Source of the DNA: Spirochaetales bacterium
GTDB taxonomy: Bacteria; Spirochaetota; Spirochaetia; DSM-27196; PWMO01
Direction: 5' to 3'
NCBI GenBank assembly: GCA_007123465.1
Contig: SKLB01000290.1
Location: 1 to 5,339 of the forward strand
DNA length: 5,339 nucleotides
Below, one piece after another: positions 5,226 through 5,339 of this stretch; the first letter of the stretch is position 1; every line of letters starts with the position of its first letter. Position numbers and translations under genes: made by a program. A model generated the notes under the pieces. The model saw only the letters and a program-made list of their open reading frames with translations, was not told where the DNA came from and searched no databases.

Positions 5226-5240
5226 GTGACCCTCTGTCAC
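5226..5240. terminator. Small perfect hairpin between convergent genes
   Basis: GTGAC (5226-5230) and GTCAC (5236-5240) enclose a 5-nt loop. It lies between the FemAB stop and the stop of the minus-strand gene at the right edge. It is short and lacks a T tract. Nothing else was recognised in 5193-5262. Confidence 0.25.
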
Positions 5241-5262
5241 CTCGTCAGCCCGCAGGAACCGT

Positions 5263-5339
5263 CTACGCCACCAGGTAGCGAGGCAGCTCACCGGGGCCAA
5301 GCGCTACCGAGCGCTGCTGCACCTCTCCGTGCTTCAGCC
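5263..5339 (-). CDS. C-terminal end of an unidentified minus-strand gene (partial)
   Basis: Reading the minus strand from the right edge, one frame gives 24 codons ending VALGPGELPRYLVA and then TAG (5265-5263). The third codon positions are mostly G or C, as in the neighbouring genes. The other two minus frames stop within 17 codons of the edge. Two plus frames are also open over this stretch but have no plausible start. The fragment is too short to identify, and the gene would converge on FemAB. Confidence 0.4.
   Translation of the reverse strand, partial: LKHGEVQQRSVALGPGELPRYLVA

Overview
The window is bacterial, about 58-60 % GC by eye and gene-dense. The genes are short transcription units on alternating strands, each with its own sigma70-like promoter. 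A spirochaete is the tentative guess. It rests on the FemA/FemB-type peptidyltransferase, the GC content and the overall protein style, and on no marker gene, so the assignment is weak.

Layout, left to right. A minus-strand pair reads toward the left edge: a small exported rhodanese (674-1090), then a membrane-anchored TlpA/thioredoxin-like protein (1-660) that is cut by the window edge. Its frame is fully open, but it has no stop codon inside the window. Facing this pair is a plus-strand gene for an exported YHS-domain protein (1231-1755). The 140-bp divergent region holds two face-to-face promoters and a perfect 9-5-9 palindrome sitting on the rhodanese -10 box and start. A minus-strand flavodoxin-like gene (1801-2292) converges on the YHS gene. 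It is divergent from a 522-residue membrane protein (2432-4000) that joins an unfamiliar Rossmann-like cytosolic domain to a PTS enzyme IIC-like permease domain and has no EIIA or EIIB. A FemAB-family aminoacyltransferase (4086-5153) follows on the same strand with its own promoter. The right edge carries the probable C-terminal codons of a minus-strand gene (5263-5339).

How the genes fit together. Rhodanese, TlpA-like protein and YHS protein are all predicted to be exported or membrane-bound. They look like a small envelope thiol/sulfur or metal redox group, and the palindrome is a natural operator for it. The flavodoxin-like protein is a cytosolic redox protein with separate control. The EIIC-like fusion and the FemAB enzyme have no evident link to that group.

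Most notable: (1) a 39-bp sequence present twice in opposite orientation (2319-2357 and 5154-5192; 35/39 identical, all four differences transitions); (2) the orphan EIIC fusion with a glycine-rich N-terminal domain; (3) the 9-5-9 palindrome; (4) two genes whose -10 box lies only 5-6 nt before the ATG, suggesting leaderless mRNAs. No tRNA, rRNA, CRISPR array or transposase gene was seen.
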